A DNA stretch of 64,000 bases from Streptomyces sp. R33. Lineage in GTDB: Bacteria > Actinomycetota > Actinomycetes > Streptomycetales > Streptomycetaceae. Positions 7,807 to 16,665 of this stretch are shown here, piece by piece. The notes beneath the pieces were generated by a model. It had not been told where the DNA came from and did no database searches. It saw nothing but the letters and a program-made list of their open reading frames with translations. Every line of letters starts with the position of its first letter. The first letter of the stretch is position 1. Made by a program: the position numbers and the translations under genes. The DNA lies in assembly GCF_041200175.1 (NCBI RefSeq), contig NZ_CP165727.1, forward strand, positions 4,901,501-4,965,500, written 5' to 3'.

Positions 7807-10260
7807 TTACAAGTGCTCCTCCGCCAGTTCCGCGACCCCCGTGATCCGGTGCAGCGCGTACGTCCGGACCTCGTCCGCCGTGTGGTCGTACCCGGTGACG
7901 AAGCCGCCCTCGACCCGGACCGGGTCGATGACCCGCTGGCTCGCCGCGCCGTCCGCGTTCACGTACCCGATCCACACCGCCGACCCGGTCAGCGCGGCCG
8001 CCTGCACCGTGGCCAGGGTCTCCGCCGCGCTCGTGCGCGGAAGTTCGCCCGCCACCACGGGTGTCGTCGCCGGCTCCTTGCGCACCGCCGTCGCCGCCAG
8101 GTCGCCCGCGCGGATGGCCCGTACGGCCGCCGCCAGCAGCGTCGCGTCCGGCACCGGCGGGCCGTCCGGCACCGGCACCGGCGCCGAACGCGCCGGGGTG
8201 CGGTGGGCGTCGGCCCGCGCGACCAGTACGTCGCCGGTACGGGACTCCGCGGCCGGCGCGTAACCCATCGCCCGCAACCCGTCGAGCAGGGCTCCCGGTT
8301 CGGCCTGCGCCGCCAGCACGGTCGGGGCGAGGCGCCGCAGGCCCAGCCCGGCGGACCGCTTGTCGGCCAGGATCTCGTTCAGCATGCCGTCGTCGTCGCA
8401 GCGCACGTACGAGGACGCCGCGCCGACCCGCAGGTGCCCGTGCCGCCGGGCCACGTCGTCGATCAGGTACGCCAGCGGCTGCGGGACCGGCGTGATGCTG
8501 TGCTCGGCGAGGAAGGCGTGCAGGTCGGAGGCGGTCCGCCCGGAGTCCAGGGCGCGGCGTACGGAGCCGGGCGTGAAGCGGTAGACGGTCGCCCCGCCCT
8601 TGGACTCCACGTCCGCGAGCACGGCCAGCACATCCCCGAGGGCCCGGCGCAGCGGCCCGGGTGCCACTGCCGTCAGGTCGGCCTGGAGCAGTACGTGGTC
8701 CACGGGCTCCGGGAGCAGCGGTGCCAGCAGCGGCGCCGGGTCGCGGTGCTCGAGGAGCGCGCGCCCGTGGGCGGCGAGTGCGCCGCGGCCGGTGACGCCG
8801 AGCACCTCGGCCTCGGTCAGCGTCCACTGGGCGAGGCGGGCGCGCAGCGCGCTCGTCCCGCGTACGGGGCGCTCCCAGTCGAGCCGGGCGAGGAGGGCGT
8901 CCGGGGCGGCGGAGCCCCCCTCGGGCAGGGCGGCGAGGAGCTCGAGGACGCGCCGGCGCACCTCGGGGGCGGCGGAGCGGTCGAGTTCGGGGCCCAGCGC
9001 GGACAGGGTGCGGCCCTTGGAGTCCTGATCGCCGACCAGGCCTGCGGTGCGGGTGGCCGGCAGCCAGGCCGCGGCCAGGACCGACCACCGCTCGGCGGGC
9101 GGGAGTTCGAGCCAGTCGTCGAACGCGGGGGTGGGCGCGTAGCGCTCGTCCGCCTCCCCGTCGCTGGCCAGCAGCCCGGCCGCGTAGGCGAGTTCGATCC
9201 AGAACGCGGCCGTCGCCTCGGTGGTGTCCAGGGTGGCCGCGGTCCGCTTCAGGTCGCGTACGGACAGCCCGCCGGCCCGCAGCACCGGCGGCCCGGTGTG
9301 CTCCCAGGACTTCACCAGCTCCTCGACGGTGGACAGCGCCGCCAGTGCCTGCCCGGCCGCATTGGCGTCCACAAGCTGTGGACGGTGCTCGCGGTCCGCG
9401 GGTACCGCCGGGGCCACCGGTTCCGTCACCCGGTGTGCGAGGCCGCCGCGCAGGTGCAGCGCCACCTCGCGGGGCAGGACGACGGTCCGCGCCGAGGCCG
9501 GCAGCAGCAGCCCGCGGTCGCGCAGCCAGCGCACGGGCGCGGTCGGGTTCGGCGTGACCTCCCCGTACGGCGGCCCCCACACGAGCCGGCCGAGCACCTG
9601 GTGGGCCTCCGCGGGGGCCTCGTCCAGCAGCGCCGACATCCGCTCAGGGTCGGCGAACAGGCCGGTCAGCGCCGTCACGGCGGACACCGGGTCGTGCGTG
9701 GCGGGCAGCCCGGCGGCGGCCACGATCTCCTGGACCCGGGTCGGCGACATCCCGGAGGTGGCCTCGGCGACGGTCGGGCCGAGGCCGGTGGGAGAGGGCC
9801 GGCCGGCGGACGGCGCGAGCAGTTCGCGGGCGGTGCGGACCAGCCGGAGCCGCTCGTCGTCGCCCCAGACCAGCGCCTGGTCGCGGAGGGTGGCCAGGGC
9901 GCGGGGGAGTTCGGCGCGGGCGCCGTTGTCCTCGCCCGTGGAGCCCTGTTCGCCGGCCAGCAGCGACTCCAGCACCGGGTACGGGCACGGTTCCGGGGCC
10001 ACCGCGAGGGCCTCTGCGGTCTGCAGCGCGAAACGGTCGAGCCGGTCCAGCGCGCGGACCACCGAGGCCCGGGTGCCGGCCCGGGTCGCCAGCTGGGTCA
10101 TGTCGCCCGGCACCGGGCCGAGCAGGTCCGGGCGGGCGTGGAGCAGGGCGGCGAGGGATGCGTCGTCGCGGGCGCGCAGCGCCTCGGCGAGGGAGCGCGG
10201 CGCGCTGCTCGCTGTGGCGCTTCCCGCAGCGCTGCTTGGCTCAGGCACGGTCGCCTCCAT
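7807..10260 (-). CDS. Helicase-associated protein (Helicase_C_3 type, XPB partner-like)
   Basis: The protein has about 817 aa. The N-terminus is an Ala/Leu-rich repeat of winged-helix-like units (LAEALRARDDASLAALL, MTQLATRAGTRASVVRALDRL). The middle holds VDHVLLQADLTAVAPGPL and ALAYLIDDVARRHGHLRVG, typical of the helicase XPB/Ssl2 N-terminal-type (Helicase_C_3) domain. The C-terminus is WYL-like (VWIGYVNADGAASQRVIDPVRV). In actinobacteria this family is commonly encoded next to XPB and is thought to work with it; here they are separated by three genes. The start at ATG 10260 is preferred over the upstream GTG but has only a weak ribosome site. Confidence 0.8.
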   Translation of the reverse strand: MEATVPEPSSAAGSATASSAPRSLAEALRARDDASLAALLHARPDLLGPVPGDMTQLATRAGTRASVVRALDRLDRFALQTAEALAVAPEPCPYPVLESLLAGEQGSTGEDNGARAELPRALATLRDQALVWGDDERLRLVRTARELLAPSAGRPSPTGLGPTVAEATSGMSPTRVQEIVAAAGLPATHDPVSAVTALTGLFADPERMSALLDEAPAEAHQVLGRLVWGPPYGEVTPNPTAPVRWLRDRGLLLPASARTVVLPREVALHLRGGLAHRVTEPVAPAVPADREHRPQLVDANAAGQALAALSTVEELVKSWEHTGPPVLRAGGLSVRDLKRTAATLDTTEATAAFWIELAYAAGLLASDGEADERYAPTPAFDDWLELPPAERWSVLAAAWLPATRTAGLVGDQDSKGRTLSALGPELDRSAAPEVRRRVLELLAALPEGGSAAPDALLARLDWERPVRGTSALRARLAQWTLTEAEVLGVTGRGALAAHGRALLEHRDPAPLLAPLLPEPVDHVLLQADLTAVAPGPLRRALGDVLAVLADVESKGGATVYRFTPGSVRRALDSGRTASDLHAFLAEHSITPVPQPLAYLIDDVARRHGHLRVGAASSYVRCDDDGMLNEILADKRSAGLGLRRLAPTVLAAQAEPGALLDGLRAMGYAPAAESRTGDVLVARADAHRTPARSAPVPVPDGPPVPDATLLAAAVRAIRAGDLAATAVRKEPATTPVVAGELPRTSAAETLATVQAAALTGSAVWIGYVNADGAASQRVIDPVRVEGGFVTGYDHTADEVRTYALHRITGVAELAEEHL

Positions 10261-10367
10261 GGTCGCGTCGGCCGGTCCCCATCCGGCCAACGGTATCCGC
10301 TGCGCCCTCGGCCGCTCCACGGGCGCACGCGCTACCTTTTCGAGTGGTGGTACGGGAGGAGCCGGGC

Positions 10368-11363
10368 GTGGGGATCGAGAGCGACCATCTGGTCTACGAA
10401 TATCTGAGCCGGGTCGGGGACTTGGCGCAGCGGCGGCAGCTGTCCTCCGGGGACCGGATGCGCCTGGTGGCGGGGCTGCGGGACGAGATCGACCGCCGGC
10501 GCGCCAAGTACGAGCCGGAGACCCCGGCGGCCGTACGCCGCATCCTGGAGCGGATGGGTACGCCGGAGGAGGTCCTCGACGGCGTGGGCGCCTCCCCGGC
10601 CCCGGCGACGCCCGCCGCCACCCCCGACCGGGTGCCGGCGGTGCCGACCCAGCGGGGGCCCGGCCGGCTGCGCCGCAAGACGGTCCCGCCGCCGAGCCCG
10701 GCGCAGAGCGCGCCCGCGCCGCCGCACCTGGCCGGGCTCGACGAACTCGGCTCCGACGGCGGGGCGGAGCCCGACTGGTGGCGGGTCGCCCCGGGGCCGT
10801 ACGGCGCCGGGCCGCAGGTGGAGGGCTTCGCGGGCGGGGTGGAGATCCCGGAGCTGTTCAGGAAGCCGGAAGAGGAGAAGCCGGAGCCCGCGGCGGGTCC
10901 GGCCGGGGCTCCGGCCGCCGAAGGGACGTCCGGCGTCCGGGGCCTCGTGCGGTTCCTGAAGCAGCGCCGGCAGGCCAAGTCGGCCGCGGCGGACCCGGGA
11001 AAGGCGCCCGCGGCGGCCGCCGCCCCGCGCCCGAAGCCGCACGCCTTCCTGCTGCTGGCCGCGGTCGTGCTCGTGGCGGGAGCCGTCACGGGGTCCTGGC
11101 TGCTGCTGATCGGCGGCTGGCTGCTGGCGTACGCCTCGCGGGTGCTCGGGCCGACGGAGCGCAAGGTCGTCGTGTTCGGGCTGCCGGGGGCCGTGTTCGC
11201 GGGCGCGGTGGTGTGGCTGTGGGGCCGGCTCGAGGGGCGCTGGGGGGCGCCGCTCACGGACGAGGGCCTCGGCGGGGTCTACCAGGACATGTGGCCCTGG
11301 CTGGCCAGGGCCGCGGCCGTCGCCTCAGCGCTGTACCTGGCCTGGCGCGGCCGTCGCCGCTGA
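10368..11363 (+). CDS. HAAS-like membrane protein (331 aa)
   Basis: Residues 1-75 form a helical unit (DHLVYEYLSRV, LRDEIDRRR, RILERMGTPEEVLDGV) resembling the HAAS/DUF1700 signalling helix domain. A long Pro/Ala-rich disordered linker (about 80-220) follows. The C-terminus holds three or four membrane segments (AFLLLAAVVLVAGAVTGSW, LIGGWLLAYASRVLG, VVVFGLPGAVFAGAVVWLWG, AAAVASALYLAW). HAAS units usually sit beside PadR-type regulators, but none is adjacent. The start is GTG 10368 with GGGAGGAG upstream. No function is assigned. Confidence 0.7.
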   Translation: MGIESDHLVYEYLSRVGDLAQRRQLSSGDRMRLVAGLRDEIDRRRAKYEPETPAAVRRILERMGTPEEVLDGVGASPAPATPAATPDRVPAVPTQRGPGRLRRKTVPPPSPAQSAPAPPHLAGLDELGSDGGAEPDWWRVAPGPYGAGPQVEGFAGGVEIPELFRKPEEEKPEPAAGPAGAPAAEGTSGVRGLVRFLKQRRQAKSAAADPGKAPAAAAAPRPKPHAFLLLAAVVLVAGAVTGSWLLLIGGWLLAYASRVLGPTERKVVVFGLPGAVFAGAVVWLWGRLEGRWGAPLTDEGLGGVYQDMWPWLARAAAVASALYLAWRGRRR

Positions 11364-11494
11364 GGCGCTGCGCGGCTCGTCCGCCTCCGGGGCCACGGGG
11401 AGGGGCGCTGACACGTCACCGAATTTCACTGTCCGGTAAGGCGAGGCCAAGTCCACGTTCCCGGCCGTCCGCCCCGGCTCGGCACAATGGCCGT

Positions 11495-12139
11495 ATGAGC
11501 TCCGAGACCCCCACCGTGCCCGCCCAGCTGACCGTCGGCTTCGACCTCGACATGACCCTCATCGACTCGCGCCCCGGAATCAAGGCCGCCTACCAGGCAC
11601 TTTCCGCCGAGACGGGCACGTTCATCGATGCGGACGAGGCGGTCACGCGGCTCGGTCCGCCGCTGGACGAGGAGCTCGCGTACTGGTTCCCGCAGGCGGA
11701 GATCCCCGCCATGGCCGACCGGTACCGGGAGATCTATCCCACATACGCCATCGGGCCGACGCCCGCGATGCCCGGCGCCCGCGAGGCGATCGAGGCCGTC
11801 CAGGCGCTCGGCGGCCGCGCGATCGTCGTCACGGCCAAGCACGAGCCGAACGCCCGGCTCCACCTCGCGCACCTCGGCATCGAGCCGGACGCGGTCATCG
11901 GCTGGCTGTGGGCCGAGGCCAAGGCGGGCGCGCTGCGCGAGTACGGGGCGCAGGTCTACGTCGGCGACCACGTGGGCGACGTACGCGGCGCCCGTACGGC
12001 CGGCGCGCTGTCGGTGGCGGTCCCGACCGGCCCGTGCCCCGAGCCGGAACTGCGCGAGGCCGGCGCGGACGTGGTGCTGCCGGACCTCACGGCGCTGCCG
12101 CAGTGGCTCGCGGAGTACGTCCGCACGCAGCAGGTCTGA
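11495..12139 (+). CDS. HAD-superfamily phosphatase
   Basis: The 214-aa protein has HAD motif I FDLDMTLIDS (about 16-25), motif II VVTAK, a motif III region (EAKAGALREYG) and motif IV VGDHVGDVRGAR. This is a Mg-dependent phosphatase of the phosphoglycolate phosphatase-like subgroup with a helical cap (about 35-90). The substrate is not predictable. CACAAT lies 6 nt before the ATG and no Shine-Dalgarno is seen, so a leaderless mRNA is likely. Confidence 0.85.
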   Translation: MSSETPTVPAQLTVGFDLDMTLIDSRPGIKAAYQALSAETGTFIDADEAVTRLGPPLDEELAYWFPQAEIPAMADRYREIYPTYAIGPTPAMPGAREAIEAVQALGGRAIVVTAKHEPNARLHLAHLGIEPDAVIGWLWAEAKAGALREYGAQVYVGDHVGDVRGARTAGALSVAVPTGPCPEPELREAGADVVLPDLTALPQWLAEYVRTQQV

Positions 12140-12192
12140 TCCGGGGGCCGGGCCCGGGCCGGGACTGAGCCAGGCGCGGGCCAGGCGCGGCC

Positions 12193-12444
12193 TCAAGCCT
12201 GGGAGGCGCGGGCGGCCCGGCGCTGGGCCGCCGCCGAGCGCAGCACACCCGCCGCCGAGATGGCGAAGCCGACGCCCATCAGCATGCACACGGCCCACGC
12301 GTACGACGGGAACGGGTCCGTGTGCAGGAACAGCGGGGCCATCGTCGCGAGGGTGGCCACGGCCCCGACGATGAACACGATGCCGCCGGCGCGCACCAGG
12401 CCGTCGCCGGGCCGCGCTTCGTCGGAATGAGGAGTAACAGTCAC
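12193..12444 (-). CDS. Small two-TM membrane protein (83 aa)
   Basis: Two hydrophobic segments (GIVFIVGAVATLATMAPLFL, about 23-42; YAWAVCMLMGVGFAISAAGVL, about 49-69) are followed by an Arg/Ala tail. The protein looks like a small integral membrane protein with both ends cytoplasmic. The GTG start at 12444 is the only in-frame choice giving this length; its ribosome site is weak. No function is recognised. Confidence 0.65.
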   Translation of the reverse strand: MTVTPHSDEARPGDGLVRAGGIVFIVGAVATLATMAPLFLHTDPFPSYAWAVCMLMGVGFAISAAGVLRSAAAQRRAARASQA

Positions 12445-12523
12445 CCCACCAGGGTAGTTCCCTGGCCGAAGCAGCCGACAGCACAGCCGACAGCGAAGAG
12501 CCGGCGAAGGACCGGGGAACGTC

Positions 12524-12551
12524 TTGTCACCTGTCGATCGCCCACTAGCCT
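12524..12551 (+). promoter_or_regulatory. Promoter of the cold-shock gene
   Basis: TTGTCA (12524-12529), a 16-nt spacer and TAGCCT (12546-12551) make a good vegetative-type promoter. Transcription would start near 12558, giving an 87-nt leader. Confidence 0.6.
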
Positions 12552-12558
12552 GGATACG

Positions 12559-12577
12559 GCGGGTCACCATGACCCGC
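12559..12577 (+). promoter_or_regulatory. 5'-terminal hairpin of csp mRNA
   Basis: GCGGGTCA (12559-12566) and TGACCCGC (12570-12577) pair perfectly around a 3-nt loop. The hairpin begins at the predicted +1. It could stabilise the mRNA or act as a cold-responsive leader element; it could also be a DNA operator. Confidence 0.5.
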
Positions 12578-12644
12578 TGCGCTGTTGTCCGGAGCCGCTG
12601 TGCGGCGTTCCGGACCCCGACGAGCACAAGGACAGAGGACGGAC

Positions 12645-13028
12645 GTGCCTACCGGCAAGGTCAAGTGGTTCAACAGTGAGAAGGGCTTCGGCTTTCTCTC
12701 CCGCGACGACGGCGGTGACGTCTTCGTCCACTCGTCGGTGCTCCCGGCCGGGGTCGACGCACTCAAGCCCGGCCAGCGCGTCGAGTTCGGCGTCGTGGCC
12801 GGACAGCGCGGTGACCAGGCGCTTTCCGTGACGGTGCTGGACCCGGCGCCCTCCGTCGCGGCCGCGCAGCGCCGCAAGCCCGACGAGCTGGCCTCGATCG
12901 TGCAGGACCTCACGACCCTGCTGGAGAACATCACTCCGATGCTGGAGCGCGGCCGCTACCCCGACAAGGTGCACGGCACGAAGATCGCCGGCCTGCTGCG
13001 CGCGGTGGCCGACCAGCTCGACGTCTGA
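12645..13028 (+). CDS. Cold-shock-domain RNA/DNA-binding protein with C-terminal extension
   Basis: The protein has 127 aa. Residues 1-66 are a canonical cold-shock domain with VKWFNSEKGFGFL (RNP1) and DVFVHSSVL (RNP2). Residues 67-127 are an added helical domain (DELASIVQDLTTLLENITPML ending ADQLDV), so it is about twice the size of CspA. Actinobacterial CspB-type proteins share this layout. It probably acts as an RNA chaperone; the tail may mediate self-association (inference). The start is GTG 12645 with GAGGAC upstream. A very strong terminator follows. Confidence 0.92.
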   Translation: MPTGKVKWFNSEKGFGFLSRDDGGDVFVHSSVLPAGVDALKPGQRVEFGVVAGQRGDQALSVTVLDPAPSVAAAQRRKPDELASIVQDLTTLLENITPMLERGRYPDKVHGTKIAGLLRAVADQLDV

Positions 13029-13038
13029 TCCCGTACGC

Positions 13039-13082
13039 ACGACGGTGCCCCGGCCTCCTCAAGAGGGCCGGGGCACCGTCGT
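13039..13082. terminator. Strong bidirectional terminator
   Basis: A perfect 17-bp stem, ACGACGGTGCCCCGGCC (13039-13055) with GGCCGGGGCACCGTCGT (13066-13082), has a 10-nt loop. It separates the cold-shock gene from the convergent mqnD. Confidence 0.9.
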
Positions 13083-13099
13083 ACCCGCCTGAAAGGGCC

Positions 13100-13957
13100 T
13101 CAGGGGAAGGCCAGCGCATCCGGTGCGATGGCCGGTACCAGCCCCTCGGCCGCGGCCCGCGTCAACAGCCCGCGCACCGCCGCGTACCCGGCATCACCGA
13201 GGTCGGCGGTGAACTCGTTGACGTACAGCCCGATGTGCTGGTCGGCGACGGCCGGGTCCAGCTCCTGCGCGTGGGCGCGGACGTACGGGCGCGAGGCCTC
13301 CGGGTCGTCCCAGGCCATCCGCACCGAGGTACGGGCCGACTCGGCGAGCGCGTGCAGGGTCTCGGCGCCCAGCGAGCGCTTGGCGATGATCGCGCCGAGC
13401 GGGATCGGCAGCCCGGTCGTGGACTCCCAGTGCTCGCCCATGTCGGCGAGGCGGTGCAGCCCGTAGTCCTGATAGGTGAACCGGGCCTCGTGGATGACCA
13501 GTCCGGCGTCCACCCGGCCGTCGCGGACGGCCGGCATGATCTCGTGGAACGGCAGGACGACGACCTTGCCGACGCCCTCCGGGAGCACGGCCGCCGCCCA
13601 CAGCCGGAACAGCAGGTAGGCGGTGGAGCGTTCGCTCGGCACGGCGACGGTCTTCCCGGCCAGGTCCACGCCCGGCTCCCGCGTCAGGACCAGTGGCCCG
13701 CACCCGCGTCCCAGCGCCCCGCCGCAGGGCAGCAGCGCGTACTCCTCCAGCACCCACGGCAGCACGGCGTACGACACCTTCAGCACGTCCAGCTCGCCGC
13801 GCTCGGCCATGCCGTTGGTGATGTCGATGTCGGCGAAGGTGACGTCGAGGCCGGGCGCGCCCGGGACGCGCCCGTGGGCCCAGGCGTCGAAGACGAAGGT
13901 GTCGTTCGGACAGGGCGAATAGGCGATCTTGACCGCCTGGTCCGGCTCACGACTCAT
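13100..13957 (-). CDS. mqnD: 1,4-dihydroxy-6-naphthoate synthase
   Basis: The 285-aa protein carries the family signature YSPCPNDTFVFDAW at the N-terminus, SERSTAYLLF, and VIHEARFTYQ with the catalytic-type His. MqnD cleaves cyclic de-hypoxanthine futalosine to 1,4-dihydroxy-6-naphthoate in the futalosine route to menaquinone, the route used by Streptomyces. The start ATG 13957 overlaps the end of mqnB by 11 nt, so the two are translationally coupled. The fold is periplasmic-binding-protein-like but there is no signal peptide. Confidence 0.95.
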   Translation of the reverse strand: MSREPDQAVKIAYSPCPNDTFVFDAWAHGRVPGAPGLDVTFADIDITNGMAERGELDVLKVSYAVLPWVLEEYALLPCGGALGRGCGPLVLTREPGVDLAGKTVAVPSERSTAYLLFRLWAAAVLPEGVGKVVVLPFHEIMPAVRDGRVDAGLVIHEARFTYQDYGLHRLADMGEHWESTTGLPIPLGAIIAKRSLGAETLHALAESARTSVRMAWDDPEASRPYVRAHAQELDPAVADQHIGLYVNEFTADLGDAGYAAVRGLLTRAAAEGLVPAIAPDALAFP

Positions 13958-14681
13958 GTCGGTGCTCTCCCCAATGGACGAGTACGGGCCCCAGGGCGCG
14001 GAATCCGGCGGTGAGCGCGGCCAGCGCGTCCCCGATCCGCCAGGCGTCGCGGTCACGGGGGCCGACGGCGTTGGACACGGCGCGGATCTCCAGCACGGGC
14101 AGCCCGTGCGCGGCGGCCGCCTCCGCGACCCCGAAGCCCTCCATGGCCTCGGCCCCGGCGAGCGGATGACGGGCGGCGAGCAGGGCCGCGCGGCCGGCGG
14201 TGCCGGTGACGGTGGAGACGGTCAGGACGGGCGCGAGCAGCGCCCCGGTGGCCTCGGCGGCGCGGGCGGCGAGCTCGGCGGGCGGCAGGTGCACGCTGTG
14301 CCCGAAGCCGAGCTCCTGTACGCCGAGGAAGCCGTCGGGGGTCTCGGCCCCGAGGTCGGCCGCGACGAGTGCGTCGGCGACCACGAGGGAGCCGACGGGG
14401 GCGGCGGGCGCGAACCCGCCGCCGATGCCGGCGGAGACGACGAGGGAGTAGTCGGCCAGCGCGAGCGCGGTGGCCGTGGCGGCCGCGGCGGCGGCCGGCC
14501 CCACCCCGCCGACGAGCACGTCGGCGGCGAGGCCGGGCAGATCCCGCCGGGAGAGCGGGTATCCGCCGGGAAGGGCGCGCGGCTCCGGTGTCACCGGGTC
14601 CGGATGAGGGGTGGGCCCGGTCAGGCCACTGACGACGGAGTCTGCCTCCGCCGCCACCGCGGTCACGATGAGCGCGCGCAC
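13947..14681 (-). CDS. mqnB: Futalosine hydrolase
   Basis: The 244-aa protein belongs to the nucleoside phosphorylase/MTAN superfamily. Features are LIVTAVAAEADSV at the N-terminus, VSAGIGGGFAP, and the substrate-binding EAMEGFGVAEAA (about 177-188). It removes hypoxanthine from futalosine to give dehypoxanthine futalosine. It is the first gene of the mqnB-mqnD pair and lies 13 nt after the upstream lipoprotein stop. The start is GTG 14681 without a clear ribosome site, suggesting reinitiation after the lipoprotein gene. Confidence 0.93.
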   Translation of the reverse strand: MRALIVTAVAAEADSVVSGLTGPTPHPDPVTPEPRALPGGYPLSRRDLPGLAADVLVGGVGPAAAAAATATALALADYSLVVSAGIGGGFAPAAPVGSLVVADALVAADLGAETPDGFLGVQELGFGHSVHLPPAELAARAAEATGALLAPVLTVSTVTGTAGRAALLAARHPLAGAEAMEGFGVAEAAAAHGLPVLEIRAVSNAVGPRDRDAWRIGDALAALTAGFRALGPVLVHWGEHRHES

Positions 14682-14694
14682 CGTCGGTACGGGG

Positions 14695-15180
14695 CTACTT
14701 GAGCTTGACGTTGTAGGCCCAGACGGCGAGCGGCTTGCCGTCCTCGCCGACCTGGACGATGTTCAGCTTCTTGGAGGACGGGGCCTCGCCCTGGCCGCCG
14801 GTGGCGAAGATGTCGGCGCCGGGGAAGCTGCGGTAGGTGTTGGAGGAGGGCTCGGTGATCGGCTGGCCGTCCAGGACCGCCTGCCACCGCTTGCCGTCCT
14901 CGACGACTTCCGGCTCGACACCGAGGCGCAGGGTGTCCCCGCGGCCGTACTCGATGGTCTTGGCGTCCTTCATGTCGGTGAGGCACTCCTGGACCTTGTC
15001 CATGGAGAGCTCCTTGTCGTCGGAGCAGGCGGCCTCGGTGGACACCGACGACGTGCCGACCGTCACGGTCGCCAGCGGCGTCGGCTTGTCGCAGGCGGAG
15101 AGGAGGAGGAGGCCGGCGGACACGGCTCCGAGGGCCGCGACGCTGCGGCGGCCCCTACCCGAGAAAAGCGGTGCGGTCAT
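14695..15180 (-). CDS. Lipoprotein (DUF2771-like)
   Basis: The 161-aa protein has a lipoprotein signal peptide with lipobox LLSAC and Cys 30 as the acylated residue. The mature part contains two further Cys (EAACSDD, VQECLTD) likely to form a disulphide, and a compact beta-rich C-terminus. It resembles the DUF2771 proteins found beside mqnB in Streptomyces (from memory). TAGCCT lies 7 nt before the ATG, so this gene probably carries the promoter of the lipoprotein-mqnB-mqnD operon as a leaderless mRNA. Confidence 0.75.
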   Translation of the reverse strand: MTAPLFSGRGRRSVAALGAVSAGLLLLSACDKPTPLATVTVGTSSVSTEAACSDDKELSMDKVQECLTDMKDAKTIEYGRGDTLRLGVEPEVVEDGKRWQAVLDGQPITEPSSNTYRSFPGADIFATGGQGEAPSSKKLNIVQVGEDGKPLAVWAYNVKLK

Positions 15181-15291
15181 GAGCCGAAGGCTATCGGGCC
15201 ACCCGGCTCCGCCGCCGCACGGGGGTCCCGCGTGGCCTGCGGCGCGGCGTGGCGCCCTCCGGGCGGGGCCGGACCGGCGCCCGGCCCGGCC

Positions 15292-16665
15292 TTACGCCAC
15301 TCGGGGGCGGGGGGAGCCCGGGTGGTGGTGGCGGGGCGAGGTGAGGAGGCCGCGGAAGGCCATCGTGGTGCCCGCCGCGACGATCGCCGCGGCCACGGCC
15401 ATCCCCAGTGCCCCGTTCAGCGGCAGCGCGATGCCGATCGCGCCGCCCAGCACCCACGCCACCTGGAGCAGCGTCTCCGAACGGGCGAACGCGGACGTCC
15501 GTACCGCCTCCGGCACGTCCCGCTGGATCATCGCGTCCAGCGACAGCTTCGCCAGCGCCTGGCAGAACCCGGCCGTGGCCCCCAGGACCGCCATGAACAG
15601 CCCGCTGAAGAACACCGCCGCCAGGACCGCGATCCCCAGGGTCACCGACAGCACCGCCGCGATGATCGTCTCCGGCGCCCGGGCCCGCAGCCAGGCGCCC
15701 ACCGCAGTCCCGCACGCGTTCCCGACTCCCGCCGAGACGCCCACGATGCCCAGCGACACCGCCGCGCTCTGCCCGGCGAGGGGGTGCTCCCGCAGCAGGA
15801 ACGCCAGGAAGAAGATCAGGAACCCGGACAGTGCGCGCATCGCCGCGTTCGCCAGCAGCCCGCACAGCACCGACGGGCTGACCGTGCGCAGCCCCGGTTT
15901 TCGGGAGTGCGGCTCGTGCGTGGACAGCCGGGCCCGCCGCTCGCCCTTCGCCTCGTCCACCTTGTGCGGCAGCGTGAACGCCGCGAACGTGCCCCCGATG
16001 AAGATGGCGCAGGCCCCGTACAGCGGCCACGGCGGCCCGATGGCGTGCAGCCCCGCCGCGACCGGCGCCGCCGCCGCCGTGGCCAGCAGGCCCGCCAGGG
16101 TGACCCGGGAGTTCGCCTTGACGAGTGAGAACTTCGGCGGGAGCAGCCGCGGCACCACCGCACTGCGGACCACCCCGTACGCCTTGGACGCGACGAGCAC
16201 GCCCAGCGCGGCCGGGTAGAGCTCCAGCCCGCCCGTGGCCACGGCGCCGGACATCATCACCGCGAGGAGCGCCCGCGCGAGCATCGCGACGGCCATCGCG
16301 GCCCGCCGCCCGTGCGGGAGCCGGTCCAGCGCCGGGCCGATCACCGGGGCCAGCAGGGTGAAGGGGGCCATCGTGATCGCCAGGTACAGGGCGACGCGGC
16401 CGCGTGCCTCGTCCGTGGGGACCGAGAAGAACACCGTCGAGGCCAGCGCCACGGTGATCATCACATCGCCGGCGCCGTTGATGGCGTGCAGCTCGATCAG
16501 CTTGCCGAGGCCCGATTCGCCGGCCCCGTGCGCGTGCGTGGCCCGCCGGATCCCGCGGGCCGTACCGGTGAAAGGGCGCTGCAGGGCACGCCCGACGGCC
16601 CGGCCGGCCCGTCTGGCCGGTCCCGAGCCGTCACGGGACGACCGTACGGGTGCCACACTCGACAT
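15292..16665 (-). CDS. MFS transporter
   Basis: The 457-aa protein has a basic N-terminal tail (about 1-50) and then 12 predicted membrane segments. It has a typical motif-A-like loop (GPALDRLPHGRRAAMAVAM, about 107-125) and a charged central loop (HKVDEAKGERRARLSTHE). The substrate is not predictable. It ends 111 nt upstream of the lipoprotein gene and could be co-transcribed or separate. The start is ATG 16665. Confidence 0.8.
   Translation of the reverse strand: MSSVAPVRSSRDGSGPARRAGRAVGRALQRPFTGTARGIRRATHAHGAGESGLGKLIELHAINGAGDVMITVALASTVFFSVPTDEARGRVALYLAITMAPFTLLAPVIGPALDRLPHGRRAAMAVAMLARALLAVMMSGAVATGGLELYPAALGVLVASKAYGVVRSAVVPRLLPPKFSLVKANSRVTLAGLLATAAAAPVAAGLHAIGPPWPLYGACAIFIGGTFAAFTLPHKVDEAKGERRARLSTHEPHSRKPGLRTVSPSVLCGLLANAAMRALSGFLIFFLAFLLREHPLAGQSAAVSLGIVGVSAGVGNACGTAVGAWLRARAPETIIAAVLSVTLGIAVLAAVFFSGLFMAVLGATAGFCQALAKLSLDAMIQRDVPEAVRTSAFARSETLLQVAWVLGGAIGIALPLNGALGMAVAAAIVAAGTTMAFRGLLTSPRHHHPGSPRPRVA

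Noticed and set aside
8261..8263. Possible TTA codon in the helicase-associated gene
   Set aside because: The TAA on the plus strand reads as GGT TAC in the gene frame, so it is not a TTA codon. The same applies at 12434, 25392 and 40698.
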